Under the pieces are notes generated by a model that did not search any database, was not told where the DNA came from, and saw only the letters and a program-made list of their open reading frames with translations. 64,000 nucleotides of DNA. It comes from Mycobacterium yunnanensis. GTDB lineage: Bacteria > Actinomycetota > Actinomycetes > Mycobacteriales > Mycobacteriaceae. Shown here in pieces: positions 35,568 through 44,418 of this stretch; within the stretch, counting starts at the first letter, position 1, and each line of letters starts with the position of its first letter. The DNA lies in the NCBI RefSeq assembly GCF_025823185.1, contig NZ_JACKVK010000005.1, positions 62,001-126,000 on the forward strand, read 5' to 3'. The translations under genes were made by a program, and so were the position numbers.

Positions 35568-36527
35568 GTGGTCGTCCATCTCGTCCGGTATGAGCTCGAC
35601 GAACGAGCCTGGTGGGGTGTGCTCGACGGCGATGTCATCTCGCCACTGAGCGGGTACTACCCGCACACCGCCGACCTCATCGAACGCGGGCACGACGATT
35701 GGACGGCCGCGGCGGCGACACCCGGTTCGGTGCCCCTTGCCGATGTCGAGCCGCTCTCACCGGTGACCACGCCGTGTCGGGTGATGTGTCAGGGCGCCAA
35801 CTACCGCCAGCACGCCATCGAGTCCGGCATGAACCCCGACGAGCGCGCCTTCAACCTGTTCTTCGACAAGACCGACGCCGCCGTCACTGGACCCGAGTCC
35901 CCGGTGACCCGCCCCGCGCACGTCACCCTGCTCGACTACGAGATCGAGCTGGCGCTGGTCCTGCGCCGCACGGTCGACGCGCCGACCACGATCACCGTGG
36001 AGAACCTGCACGAGTACGTCTTCGGCGTCACGGTCGCCAACGACCTGTCCGCACGCGACGTCCAACTGCCGCAAGGACAATTCCTCAAGGGCAAGAGCTA
36101 CCGCGGATTCTGCCCACTTGGGCCCGTTCTGGCGGTGCTGGAACCCGACGACTTCGGCCTTCTCGACGATCTGGAGCTGCGACTGGACGTCAACGGATCG
36201 CTGCGGCAGACCGACAACACGGCCAACATGCTCTACCGGCCTGCCGAGACGCTGACCGAGCTGACGGAGTTCTGCAACATCAGCCCCGGCGACGTACTGC
36301 TCACCGGGACACCGCACGGAATCGTGGCGGGCTCGCCGCCCGCGGTGATCCGCCGCTTGGCCACCGCACTGCTACCCGAGCACAAGCTGTGGGCTGCGTT
36401 CGTGAAGCTCAACCAGCGCAAGCCCTATCTCAAGCCCGGCGACGTCGTCACCGCCTCGATCCGCAATGCCGCCGGGACCCTCGATCTGGGCACCCAGCGC
36501 ACCACCATCGTCGCCCCGACCACCTAG
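35568..36527 (+). CDS. Fumarylacetoacetate hydrolase-family protein
   Basis: A 319-residue FAH-fold protein starting at GTG 35568. It has VMCQGANYRQHAIESG, FFDKTDAAVTGP, LLDYEIELALVLRR (metal Glu-x-Glu) and GVTVANDLSARDVQ, plus the usual TGTPHG loop. These place the metal-binding Glu and Asp ligands. Members hydrolyse C-C bonds of diketo acids or isomerise/decarboxylate meta-cleavage products. The VOC and FAD monooxygenase genes that follow (11 and 3 bases apart) suggest an aromatic ring-opening product as substrate. Confidence 0.88.
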   Translation: MVVHLVRYELDERAWWGVLDGDVISPLSGYYPHTADLIERGHDDWTAAAATPGSVPLADVEPLSPVTTPCRVMCQGANYRQHAIESGMNPDERAFNLFFDKTDAAVTGPESPVTRPAHVTLLDYEIELALVLRRTVDAPTTITVENLHEYVFGVTVANDLSARDVQLPQGQFLKGKSYRGFCPLGPVLAVLEPDDFGLLDDLELRLDVNGSLRQTDNTANMLYRPAETLTELTEFCNISPGDVLLTGTPHGIVAGSPPAVIRRLATALLPEHKLWAAFVKLNQRKPYLKPGDVVTASIRNAAGTLDLGTQRTTIVAPTT

Positions 36528-36538
36528 GAAGGACCGCC

Positions 36539-37156
36539 ATGAGCGCCACACCCGATCGGCTCGTTCCCGACTTCATCGCCCACTGGGTGGTCAAGACCGC
36601 CCGCAGCGCGGAGATGATCGACTGGTACGGACACGTCTTCGGCGCCCGAGTCGTCCACGAAGACAACCAGATCGCGTTTCTGACCTGGGACCACGAGAGC
36701 CACCGGCTGGCGCTGGTCAAGCTCCCTCCGCCGCTGCGCTACGCCTTCCCGCTGTCGCGGTGGCGCCGAAAGACCTACGGCATCGATCATCTTGCCTTCA
36801 CCTTCACCTCGGTGGCGAGGCTGCTGTTGACTTACGAACGGCTCGCCGGGGTCGGCATCAGACCCGTCTGGTCCATCAACCACGGACCGACGACCAGCCT
36901 CTACTACGAAGACCCCGAGGGCATCCGGCTGGAGTTCCAGACCGAGAACCATCCCACCGCGCAGAAGACGGCCGAGTACTTCGGCAGCGACGCGTTCAGC
37001 GAGAATCCGATCGGCACCAACATCGACCCCGACTATCTCCTCGAACGACTCCGTGCGGGCACGGAGCCAGCCGATTTGCTCAAGCCGGGGGCTGGCGTTC
37101 GGCCCGGAACGAAACCCAAGTCGAACAAGCGCACCATCACGTGGAAGACGTTGTGA
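36539..37156 (+). CDS. VOC-family protein, possible extradiol dioxygenase
   Basis: A 205-residue vicinal-oxygen-chelate protein. His in IAHWVVKT and IDHLAFTF and Glu in LEFQTEN are positioned like the 2-His-1-carboxylate metal ligands of type I extradiol dioxygenases and glyoxalases. The C-terminal 60 residues (YLLERLRAGTEPADLL) resemble biphenyl-2,3-diol dioxygenase-like proteins. In this cluster a ring-cleaving dioxygenase is plausible, but VOC proteins include isomerases and binding proteins. ATG 36539 is 11 bases after the FAH-family gene, behind GGAAGGA. Confidence 0.85.
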   Translation: MSATPDRLVPDFIAHWVVKTARSAEMIDWYGHVFGARVVHEDNQIAFLTWDHESHRLALVKLPPPLRYAFPLSRWRRKTYGIDHLAFTFTSVARLLLTYERLAGVGIRPVWSINHGPTTSLYYEDPEGIRLEFQTENHPTAQKTAEYFGSDAFSENPIGTNIDPDYLLERLRAGTEPADLLKPGAGVRPGTKPKSNKRTITWKTL

Positions 37157-37159
37157 CAC

Positions 37160-38950
37160 ATGCTCCCCGAGCCCGTCGTCATCGTGGGCGCCGGCGCCGC
37201 AGGTTCGACTCTGGCCCTGCTGCTGGCCCGCTACGACATCCCCACCACGGTCGTCGAACGACGCACCGACCCGCGCCTGCATCCGGCCGCGCACGTCGTC
37301 AACGCCCGCACGTTGGAGATCTGGAACCAGGCCTCGCCCAGGCTGGGGCAAGCCCTGGCGTCGCTCACCCCGCCGATCGACACGGTGAACATCATCCGGT
37401 GGTGCACCGACGTGCGTGCACAGCCGATCGGCGAGATCGACCTGCTCTCCCAGCCAGAGCGACTCGACGAAGTCCGTTCGCACAGCCCCTATCTCATCTC
37501 CCACATCGGACAGCATCTGCTCATGCCGACCCTGTGGGAAGCCCTCGACGACGAACCCCTGGTCGACTTCCGGCGGGGGTGGCGCGCCGACATGACCGGG
37601 GAGACGGTGACACTGCGCGCGCCGAAGTCGGAGCCGGTGGTGGTCTCACCCAAATACGTCATCGCAGCAGACGGCGCCAACAGCACGTTGCGTGAGGCTG
37701 CCGGCATCACCATGGCGGGCCCCGTCTTGGCCAACATGGGCAGCGTCTTCTTCCACGCCCCGGGGCTCTATCTCGACGGGGCTGACCGGCCGCTGCTGAG
37801 CTGGATCTACCATCCGCGCTTCAGCGGGGTGATGATCGCCCACGCGGACGACGACTACGTCCTGATGACCCCCTACTTGCACGAGGCCCAACTGATCGCG
37901 CGCGACGGCCGGCAATTTTGGAATGGCGTCCTGCCCACAGTGATCGGTTCCACCCATTACGAGATCCGGTCCACCGGAACGTGGACCATGACCAAGCAGA
38001 CCGCGGACCGATTTCGCCGCGGACCGCTGTTGCTCATCGGCGACGCGGCGCACCGATTCCCGCACACCGGCGGATTCGGGCTCAACAGTGGGGTCCAGGA
38101 CGCGCACAATCTGGCGTGGAAGCTCGCCGCCGTGCTGCGGGCCGGCGCATCGGACACGTTGCTGGACACCTACGAGATCGAACGGCGGCCGGTCATCGAA
38201 CGGTTCGCCCAGCAGAGCACCCACAACCACTTCACTCTCGACGAGGTCACCGAACCACTGGGCATCACCAACCGGTCGCTGCACCAGGCGACCGAGCTCG
38301 TGGGCAGGCTGCCGCTGGACGGGGTGCCCGACCGGTGGATCGCCAAGGTCGCCGACCTCCTCACCTTCGCTCAGACGGCTCGAACGAAGCGACTGCTGCG
38401 CGACACTGCCCGCAGCCGTCGACTGCGCCAGCGCATGGCCGAGGCGATCCCCAGCCAAGAGGAGCACTTCGTGGCCAGCGGGCTCGAGTTCGGCTATGCC
38501 TATTCGGGCCCGCTGATCGACGGCGTCGAAGGCGACTGTCCCGACGGAGACGTCTCGTTCTATCGACCGACCACCCATCCGGGCAGCCGATTCCCGCACG
38601 CGTACATCCTCGACGCGGACGGAGCGGAGGTGTCAACCCATGACGCGATCGCCCGAACCGGTCTCACCCTGTTCACCGCCGACCCTGAGAACTGGGGCAC
38701 GCACGTGGCCGGTCAGCCGGTGACGGTACCGCTGACGGTGGTCGCGTTGACCGCGGCCGACGAGGACGCGGAAGCGTCGACGATTGAACTCTTCGAGGTC
38801 GGTGAACGCGGAGCCGTGGTGGTGCGACCCGATGGCCACGTGGTGTGGCGCACCGACGAAGACGCGTCCGCGGTGACGCGACTTCACGACTTCCTCCGCC
38901 ACGCCTGGGACACGACCTACCCGCAGCTGCGCGACGACGCCAGCGCTTGA
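37160..38950 (+). CDS. FAD-dependent aromatic monooxygenase (MhpA/PheA-type)
   Basis: A 596-residue class A flavoprotein hydroxylase. It has VVIVGAGAAGSTLALLLAR (FAD ADP site), the FAD/NAD(P)-contacting GDAAHRFPHTGGFGLNSG and a thioredoxin-like C-terminal region without Cys. Enzymes of this kind hydroxylate phenols or phenylpropanoids with NAD(P)H and O2. It starts three bases after the VOC gene. With the FAH-fold hydrolase and VOC protein this makes a hydroxylation/ring-cleavage/hydrolysis set for an unknown aromatic compound. Confidence 0.9.
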   Translation: MLPEPVVIVGAGAAGSTLALLLARYDIPTTVVERRTDPRLHPAAHVVNARTLEIWNQASPRLGQALASLTPPIDTVNIIRWCTDVRAQPIGEIDLLSQPERLDEVRSHSPYLISHIGQHLLMPTLWEALDDEPLVDFRRGWRADMTGETVTLRAPKSEPVVVSPKYVIAADGANSTLREAAGITMAGPVLANMGSVFFHAPGLYLDGADRPLLSWIYHPRFSGVMIAHADDDYVLMTPYLHEAQLIARDGRQFWNGVLPTVIGSTHYEIRSTGTWTMTKQTADRFRRGPLLLIGDAAHRFPHTGGFGLNSGVQDAHNLAWKLAAVLRAGASDTLLDTYEIERRPVIERFAQQSTHNHFTLDEVTEPLGITNRSLHQATELVGRLPLDGVPDRWIAKVADLLTFAQTARTKRLLRDTARSRRLRQRMAEAIPSQEEHFVASGLEFGYAYSGPLIDGVEGDCPDGDVSFYRPTTHPGSRFPHAYILDADGAEVSTHDAIARTGLTLFTADPENWGTHVAGQPVTVPLTVVALTAADEDAEASTIELFEVGERGAVVVRPDGHVVWRTDEDASAVTRLHDFLRHAWDTTYPQLRDDASA

Positions 38951-38987
38951 CCGTGACCGGCGACCGGACCTACCGTAGGGAGCGCAT

Positions 38988-38997
38988 TAATATATCA
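38988..38997. promoter_or_regulatory. TAATATATCA motif upstream of sdaA (candidate GntR site)
   Basis: One mismatch from the palindrome TGATATATCA at 42072-42081. It is followed by CTGATGATCAG (38999-39009), itself a dyad. It lies in the 132-bp gap upstream of sdaA, about 86 bp before the start codon. Confidence 0.5.
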
Positions 38998-39082
38998 ACT
39001 GATGATCAGCTAGGCGGCCGTGCGATCGTGCTGCTGCCGGGTGACCTCAGGACGCACATCCTGCAGCGGGAGGGGCCGGCTC

Positions 39083-40471
39083 GTGACGATCAGCGTGTTC
39101 GAACTGTTTTCGATCGGCATCGGTCCGTCGAGTTCGCACACCGTCGGGCCGATGCGCGCCGCCGCCAGATTCGTCGCCGACCTGCAAACCCTTGGCGCTC
39201 TGACCGCCACGGCCGACGTCCGAGTAGACCTCTACGGGTCGCTGGCCGCCACCGGCGCCGGCCACGGGACCATGACCGCCGTCCTGCTGGGACTCCAAGG
39301 CCTCCTTCCCGAAGAACTTCAGACCGAGGAGATGGAGCGCCGCGTCGACGCGATGCGCTCGACCGGTCGGGTCTCGCTGGGCGGGTCCCACGACGTCGCA
39401 CTGACTGAAGACGACATCGTCCTGCGCCCCCTGACGATGTTGCCGTTCCACCCCAACGGCATGACCATCACCGCGCGCGACGCGAGCGGCGGGGAGCTTC
39501 ACCGCGAGACCTACTTCTCGGTGGGCGGCGGCTTCGTCGTGACCGAAGCAGAGAGCCTCGAGCCGGTGTCAAGCCATGCCCATCCGCACCCGCTGACATT
39601 TGGGTCGGCCAAACAACTCCTCGAGCTGTGTCGCGAGAAGTCCTGCAAGATCAGCGATCTCATGTTCGAGATCGAATGCGCCGCTCGACCGGCAGAAGAG
39701 GTTCGCCAACGCCTGCTCCACATCCGCGACGTCATGGTGGAGTGCGAGCAGCGCGGGGTCGCACGCGACGGAAACCTGCCAGGAGCGCTTCGAGTCCGCC
39801 GTCGAGCCAAGGACTGGTACGAGCGACTCAAGGACGAAGACCCCGACCGCCGTCCCGAATTCGCCGAGGACTGGGTCAACTTGGTGGCCCTGGCCGTCAA
39901 CGAGGAGAACGCCTCCGGCGGCCGCATCGTCACCGCACCGACCAACGGGGCCGCCGGGATCGTGCCTGCCGTGCTGCACTACGCCATGAACTACACCCCC
40001 GCGGGTCGGCGGGATCGCGACCAGACCACGGTCGGCTTCCTCCTCGCCGCAGGCGCGATTGGTTCGCTCTACAAGGAACGCGCCTCGATCTCCGGTGCCG
40101 AAGTGGGCTGCCAGGGCGAGGTCGGCTCGGCAGCGTCGATGGCCGCCGCGGGCTTGGCCGAAACCCTCGGCGGCACACCGGAACAGGTCGAGAATGCCGC
40201 CGAGATTGCGATGGAGCACAGCCTGGGGTTGACGTGCGATCCGATCGACGGTCTGGTTCAGATTCCGTGCATCGAGCGCAACGCGATCTCGGCCGGCAAG
40301 GCAATCAACGCGGCCCGCATGGCCCTGCGCGGCGACGGGACCCACCGGGTCAGCCTCGACCAGGTCATCGAGACGATGCGGACCACCGGCGCCGACATGC
40401 ACTCGAAGTACAAGGAGACCTCCACCGGAGGTCTCGCCGTCAACGTCCCCGTGAACTACGTCGAATGCTGA
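39083..40471 (+). CDS. sdaA: L-serine ammonia-lyase (L-serine deaminase)
   Basis: A 462-residue single-chain, iron-sulphur L-serine dehydratase converting L-serine to pyruvate and ammonia. The N-terminal beta domain contains [12 protein letters not shown]. The alpha part has the conserved Cys residues of the oxygen-labile [4Fe-4S] cluster in [18 protein letters not shown] and VQIPCIERN, plus [10 protein letters not shown]. The start is GTG 39083 with GGGAGGGG upstream. It is co-oriented with purU seven bases downstream and lies in the sarcosine/C1 region, where serine would arise from glycine plus methylene-tetrahydrofolate. Confidence 0.95.
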   Translation: MTISVFELFSIGIGPSSSHTVGPMRAAARFVADLQTLGALTATADVRVDLYGSLAATGAGHGTMTAVLLGLQGLLPEELQTEEMERRVDAMRSTGRVSLGGSHDVALTEDDIVLRPLTMLPFHPNGMTITARDASGGELHRETYFSVGGGFVVTEAESLEPVSSHAHPHPLTFGSAKQLLELCREKSCKISDLMFEIECAARPAEEVRQRLLHIRDVMVECEQRGVARDGNLPGALRVRRRAKDWYERLKDEDPDRRPEFAEDWVNLVALAVNEENASGGRIVTAPTNGAAGIVPAVLHYAMNYTPAGRRDRDQTTVGFLLAAGAIGSLYKERASISGAEVGCQGEVGSAASMAAAGLAETLGGTPEQVENAAEIAMEHSLGLTCDPIDGLVQIPCIERNAISAGKAINAARMALRGDGTHRVSLDQVIETMRTTGADMHSKYKETSTGGLAVNVPVNYVEC

Positions 40472-40478
40472 GCCCACC

Positions 40479-41330
40479 ATGACCCAGAACATCACCCTGA
40501 CGCTCAGCTGTCCGGATCGACCGGGCATCGTCCACGCGGTGACCTCGTTCCTGTTCTCGCGACACTGCGACATCGCCGAGCACCAGCAGTTCGACGACAC
40601 CGTCAGCCAGGCGTTCTTCCTTCGGACCACGTTCGTGTGCGGACCCGAGGTCACCAACGTCGCAGATCTGACCGAGCAATTCGACCCGCTCGCACGCAGT
40701 TTCGGGATGACCTACCGCTTCGACGGTGGTGTGCCACCGCGGGTGATCGTCATGGTGTCGAAGATGGGCCACTGCCTCAACGACCTGATCTTCCGGTGGC
40801 GCGCCGGCACCCTCGGCGGGGAACTGGTCGCCGTGGTCTCCAATCACGAGGTGCTACGCCCGATGGCGGAGGCGGCCGGTCTGCCGTTCGTCCACGTGCC
40901 CGTCACTCCGACGACCAAGCCGGCTGCCGAGGCCCAGCTGCTGGCGTTGGTCGACGAGTACGACGCCGATCTGGTCGTGCTGGCCCGCTACATGCAGGTG
41001 TTGTCCAACGAGACCTGTTCGGCCCTGAAGGGCCGCGCGATCAACATCCACCACTCGTTCCTGCCTGGGTTCAAGGGCGCCAAGCCGTACCACCAGGCCT
41101 ACGACCGCGGTGTGAAGTTCGTTGGCGCGACGGCACATTACGTGACGCCCGATCTCGACGAGGGTCCGATCATCGAACAAGAGGTCATCCGCATCGACCA
41201 CTCCTACGACCCCGCGCGCCTGGCCACGGTCGGTCAGGACGCCGAAGCGCTCGCCCTCTCCAGGGCGGTGCGGTGGCACTGCGAGAACCGCGTGATGCTG
41301 CACGGGCACCGCACCGTCGTGTTCAGCTGA
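40479..41330 (+). CDS. purU: Formyltetrahydrofolate deformylase
   Basis: A 283-residue PurU enzyme hydrolysing 10-formyl-tetrahydrofolate to formate and tetrahydrofolate. The N-terminal ACT domain spans about 1-85 (LTLSCPDRPGIVHAVTSFLF). The hydrolase domain follows, with SNHEVLRPMAEAAGLPFVHVPV, NIHHSFLPGFKGAKPYHQAY and GATAHYVTPDLDEGPIIEQ (active-site Asn, His and Asp). With sdaA and sox genes it balances one-carbon folates produced by sarcosine demethylation. Confidence 0.96.
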   Translation: MTQNITLTLSCPDRPGIVHAVTSFLFSRHCDIAEHQQFDDTVSQAFFLRTTFVCGPEVTNVADLTEQFDPLARSFGMTYRFDGGVPPRVIVMVSKMGHCLNDLIFRWRAGTLGGELVAVVSNHEVLRPMAEAAGLPFVHVPVTPTTKPAAEAQLLALVDEYDADLVVLARYMQVLSNETCSALKGRAINIHHSFLPGFKGAKPYHQAYDRGVKFVGATAHYVTPDLDEGPIIEQEVIRIDHSYDPARLATVGQDAEALALSRAVRWHCENRVMLHGHRTVVFS

Positions 41331-41336
41331 CCGCGG

Positions 41337-42008
41337 TCAGACGATCGCGCGGACCGACTTCTCGAATCCCATGACGTGTTCGAGGGTGACCGCTGCGGCA
41401 GTGTCCGCATCGCCGGCGGCGATGGCCCGCAACAGGTTCGTGTGTTCCTCGACGTGATCGGCCACCGAGGGCAACCGGTCGAGGAAGAGGCAGTAGATGC
41501 GGGTGGCGAGGTTGTAGTAGCGCACCAGAACGTCTTCGAGGTGGGGGTTGCCCGCGGCCCGATAGATCGCGCGGTGCACCTTGTGGTCCCACCGCATCAG
41601 CTCGGTGCGGTCGACGTCGACTGCGTCGAGCGCGTGAGTGTCGTCAGCCAGGCGCGCGAGGTGCTCCCTGGTGGCGGAACTCGCGACCTCGGCGGCGGTC
41701 CGAGCCGCGACGGGTTCGAGGTTCACTCTGATCTGCGAGATGTGCCGCAGATCGGCCACGTCGACTCCCGTGGAGAACGTGCCGCGGCGCGGGTAGGACA
41801 CGACGAGCCGGTCGGCCTCCAACCGCTTGAGCGCTTCCCGCACGGGGGTCCGGCCGAACTGCAGTTCGGCGGACAGTTCGCTCTCCACGATCGCCTCGCC
41901 GGGGCGGATGTCGAGCATGATCAGCTTGTCGCGGATGGCGAGGTAGGCGCGATCCGCGAAGGACATGCCCTCCGGGTCGGCCTCGAGTTCGTCTAGACCA
42001 ATGCTCAC
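41337..42008 (-). CDS. GntR-family (FadR/FCD) transcriptional regulator 1
   Basis: About 223 residues. It has an N-terminal winged helix (AYLAIRDKLIMLDIRPGEAIVESELSAELQFGRTPVREALKRLEADRLVVSYPRRGTF) and a C-terminal FCD ligand domain whose Asp/His metal ligands can be seen (DHKVHRAIYRAAGNPHL). It is about half identical by eye to the second regulator downstream of it, so they are paralogues. The start is GTG at 42006-42008, nine bases after GGAGG; GTG at 42014 is the alternative. It lies between purU and soxB. Confidence 0.9.
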   Translation of the reverse strand: MSIGLDELEADPEGMSFADRAYLAIRDKLIMLDIRPGEAIVESELSAELQFGRTPVREALKRLEADRLVVSYPRRGTFSTGVDVADLRHISQIRVNLEPVAARTAAEVASSATREHLARLADDTHALDAVDVDRTELMRWDHKVHRAIYRAAGNPHLEDVLVRYYNLATRIYCLFLDRLPSVADHVEEHTNLLRAIAAGDADTAAAVTLEHVMGFEKSVRAIV

Positions 42009-42071
42009 GGTCACGATCCTCCCGACGACGACGTCATGCACCCGGCAACCGATCCGACCGTGCCGCGTCGA

Positions 42072-42081
42072 TGATATATCA
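42072..42081. promoter_or_regulatory. TGATATATCA palindrome between the gntR genes (candidate operator)
   Basis: A perfect 10-bp palindrome, about 65 bp upstream of gntR 1. With its right flank (TGATATATCAGTAGC) it matches TGATATACCAGTAGC upstream of soxB at 14 of 15 positions, a good sign for a shared GntR operator. Confidence 0.65.
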
Positions 42082-42105
42082 GTAGCCGGACCGCCTGGTC
42101 AGGCC

Positions 42106-42768
42106 TCAGAGCAGGGCGCGAACGGCCGCCTCGAAACCCGCGACGTGGGCCAGCGTGAGGTCGGCCGCGGCCGTTTCGTCTCCCGCCACGATCGCGTCGA
42201 GGAGTGCGACGTGCTCGCGCACGTGGTGGGCGACGTTGGGCAGACGGTCCAAGAACAGACACCAGATGCGCGTGGCGTGTCCGTCCAAGGTGATCAGAAT
42301 CCGTTCGAGATGCGGATTGCCCGATGCGCGGTAGATCTCCCGGTGTACGTGCACGTCGCGGCGCAGCACCTCTCGAGGGTCGTCGCCGTCGCCGATGTCG
42401 GCGATGCTGCGCGCCAACGCCTCCAGCCGCACGCGGGCACCGGTCGACGCCGTGCGCGCGGCCCTGGCCGCCGCGGTGGGCTCGAGCTGCTTGCGGATCT
42501 CGGAGATGTCGGCGAGGTCCGTCATGTCGACGGCCGTCGCGAAGGTGCCTCGCCGCGGGTACGCGACGACGAGCCGGTCGCGCTCGAGCTGCTTGACGGC
42601 TTCCCGCACGGGAGTGCGGCCGACACCAAGCTCGGCGGCGAGCCGGTCGTCGTTGATGGGTTCGCCGGGACGGATGTCGAGCATCACGAGGCGTTCACGA
42701 ATCAGTTCGTAGGCCCTGTCGGCGCCACGTTCGGCACCGACGTCGACCGGTTGGTCCGCCAGGGTCAT
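42106..42768 (-). CDS. GntR-family (FadR/FCD) transcriptional regulator 2
   Basis: A 220-residue winged-helix/FCD regulator (helix-turn-helix about 20-80: LGVGRTPVREAVKQLERDRLVVAYPRRGTF; FCD metal/ligand segment RDVHVHREIYRASGNPHLERILI). It is a paralogue of the first regulator. The start is ATG 42766-42768 with GAGAGG upstream. It is divergent from soxB, so it is the prime candidate for control of the sarcosine oxidase operon, probably by sensing a glycine-betaine/sarcosine-related metabolite. Confidence 0.9.
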   Translation of the reverse strand: MTLADQPVDVGAERGADRAYELIRERLVMLDIRPGEPINDDRLAAELGVGRTPVREAVKQLERDRLVVAYPRRGTFATAVDMTDLADISEIRKQLEPTAAARAARTASTGARVRLEALARSIADIGDGDDPREVLRRDVHVHREIYRASGNPHLERILITLDGHATRIWCLFLDRLPNVAHHVREHVALLDAIVAGDETAAADLTLAHVAGFEAAVRALL

Positions 42769-42828
42769 CGACGACCTCTCGGTTGATGTGTTGACGTGAA
42801 CGCGGTTTGATCCTAGCCTAGGCGATGA

Positions 42829-42840
42829 CTGATATACCAG
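42829..42840. promoter_or_regulatory. CTGATATACCAG dyad upstream of soxB (candidate GntR operator)
   Basis: Near-palindromic, 34 bp before the soxB start codon and 60 bp before the divergent regulator 2 start, so it could control both. The 15-mer starting at 42830 differs by one base from that at 42072. Confidence 0.65.
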
Positions 42841-42873
42841 TAGCGCGAGCAGTGAGATTTCAGGAAGGCGCCC

Positions 42874-44112
42874 ATGCCCGTCGACACCGTGCCGCCCGGC
42901 GCGCACCTTCCGGATCATCCCGAATTCCTCTGGCGCACACCGACACCGAAGAAGAACTACGACGTCGTCATCGTCGGCGGCGGCGGCCACGGACTGGCCA
43001 CCGCGCACTACTTGGCCCAGAACCACGGCATCACCAACGTCGCGGTGTTGGAACGCGGTTGGCTCGCCGGCGGGAACATGGCCCGCAACACCACGCTGAT
43101 CCGGTCGAACTACCTCTGGGACGAGAGCACCCGCATCTACGAGCACGCGCTCAAGCTGTGGGAGGGACTCGAGGACGATCTGGACTACCCCATCCTGTTC
43201 AAGCAGTGCGGCGTGTTGAACCTCGCCCACAGCCTGCAGGACGTCCGCGACAGCGTCCGACGGGTCGAGGCCAACAAGCTCAACGGCGTCGACGCCCACT
43301 GGGTCGACCCGGACGAGGTCAAGAAGCTCTGCCCGATCGTCAACGTGTCCAACGAGATTCGGTACCCCATCATGGGTGCGACCTATCAGCCGCGCGCAGG
43401 CATCGCCAAGCACGACTACGTCGCCTGGGGCTTCGCGCGTCGCGCCGACCAGGCTGGCGTCGACGTCATCCAGAACTGCGAGGTCACCGGCTTCGTCACC
43501 GACGGCGACCGGGTCACCGGCGTGCGGACCACCCAGGGCGACATCGGGGCCGGCCAGGTCGCGCTGTGCGCAGCCGGACACACCTCCACGCTGACCGACA
43601 TGCTCGGCATCCGCACCCCGCTGCAGAGCCACCCCCTCCAAGCCCTGGTCTCCGAACTGCTCGAGCCCGTCCACCCGACGATCGTCATGTCGAATGCGGT
43701 GCACGTCTACGTCTCTCAGGCCCACAAGGGTGAACTGGTGATGGGCGCGGGCGTCGACTCCTACAACGGTTACGGTCAACGCGGCGCGTTCCACATCATC
43801 GAACGCCAGATGGCCGCGGCGGTGGAACTGTTCCCCGTGTTCGCCCGCGCGCACCTCCTTCGCACCTGGGCGGGCATCGTCGACGTCTGCCCGGACGCCT
43901 CACCGATCGTCGGGCGCACCCCGTACGAGAACCTGTACCTCAACGCGGGCTGGGGAACCGGCGGTTTCAAGGCCACGCCGGGGATCGGCTGGTGCCTGGC
44001 CGACACCATCGCCAACGACGAACCCCACGAGTTCGTCGCGCCGTTCAGCCTGGACCGATTCGTCACCGGTGCGCTCGTCGACGAGCACGGCGCCGCCGGC
44101 GTCGCGCACTAG
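42874..44112 (+). CDS. soxB: Heterotetrameric sarcosine oxidase, beta subunit
   Basis: A 412-residue flavoprotein subunit of tetrameric sarcosine oxidase, which oxidatively demethylates sarcosine to glycine with transfer of the methyl carbon to tetrahydrofolate. It has the FAD motif [22 protein letters not shown], then [24 protein letters not shown], a family-specific block, and a C-terminal [19 protein letters not shown] segment. It is first in the soxBDAG operon, with GGAAGG before its ATG. Confidence 0.96.
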   Translation: MPVDTVPPGAHLPDHPEFLWRTPTPKKNYDVVIVGGGGHGLATAHYLAQNHGITNVAVLERGWLAGGNMARNTTLIRSNYLWDESTRIYEHALKLWEGLEDDLDYPILFKQCGVLNLAHSLQDVRDSVRRVEANKLNGVDAHWVDPDEVKKLCPIVNVSNEIRYPIMGATYQPRAGIAKHDYVAWGFARRADQAGVDVIQNCEVTGFVTDGDRVTGVRTTQGDIGAGQVALCAAGHTSTLTDMLGIRTPLQSHPLQALVSELLEPVHPTIVMSNAVHVYVSQAHKGELVMGAGVDSYNGYGQRGAFHIIERQMAAAVELFPVFARAHLLRTWAGIVDVCPDASPIVGRTPYENLYLNAGWGTGGFKATPGIGWCLADTIANDEPHEFVAPFSLDRFVTGALVDEHGAAGVAH

Positions 44113-44142
44113 ACCCACCGGTCAGTTCACACAGGAGTAGCC

Positions 44143-44418
44143 ATGCAACTCATCGAATGTCCCTGGTGCGGAACGCGCGAGGAGACCGAGTTCCACTACG
44201 GCGGACAGGCACACGTCCCCTACCCGGAAGATCCCCAGGCGCTGACCGACGAGGAATGGGCCCGCTACGTCTTCTTCCGCACCAATCCCAAGGGGCTCTT
44301 CGCGGAGCGCTGGAGCCACAGTGCGGGGTGCCGTCGCTGGTTCAACGCCGTCCGCGACACCGCCACCTATCGATTCCAGAGCGTGTACCGACCCGACGAG
44401 CAGAGGCCCAACACATGA
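44143..44418 (+). CDS. soxD: Sarcosine oxidase, delta subunit
   Basis: A 91-residue subunit. The zinc-binding residues known for this protein family fall exactly at Cys6, Cys9, His59 and Cys63 (CPWCG and WSHSAGCRRW). It holds the complex together and has no catalytic centre. Its stop overlaps the soxA start by four bases (ATGA). Confidence 0.96.
   Translation: MQLIECPWCGTREETEFHYGGQAHVPYPEDPQALTDEEWARYVFFRTNPKGLFAERWSHSAGCRRWFNAVRDTATYRFQSVYRPDEQRPNT

Noticed and set aside
42769..42873. Possible glycine riboswitch ahead of soxB
   Set aside because: The 105-bp region shows no tandem glycine aptamer features; the clear element is the GntR-type dyad.
42769..43854. A long open frame extending gntR 2 upstream across the divergent soxB gene
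   Set aside because: It is antisense to soxB, which has clear family motifs; the ATG at 42768 with GAGAGG is a good start, and the extra residues have no family resemblance.
43992..44414. Open frame upstream of soxA that could be a longer alpha subunit
   Set aside because: The region is filled by the end of soxB and by soxD, and the ATGA overlap with soxD sets the soxA start. The extra residues are unlike any SoxA.
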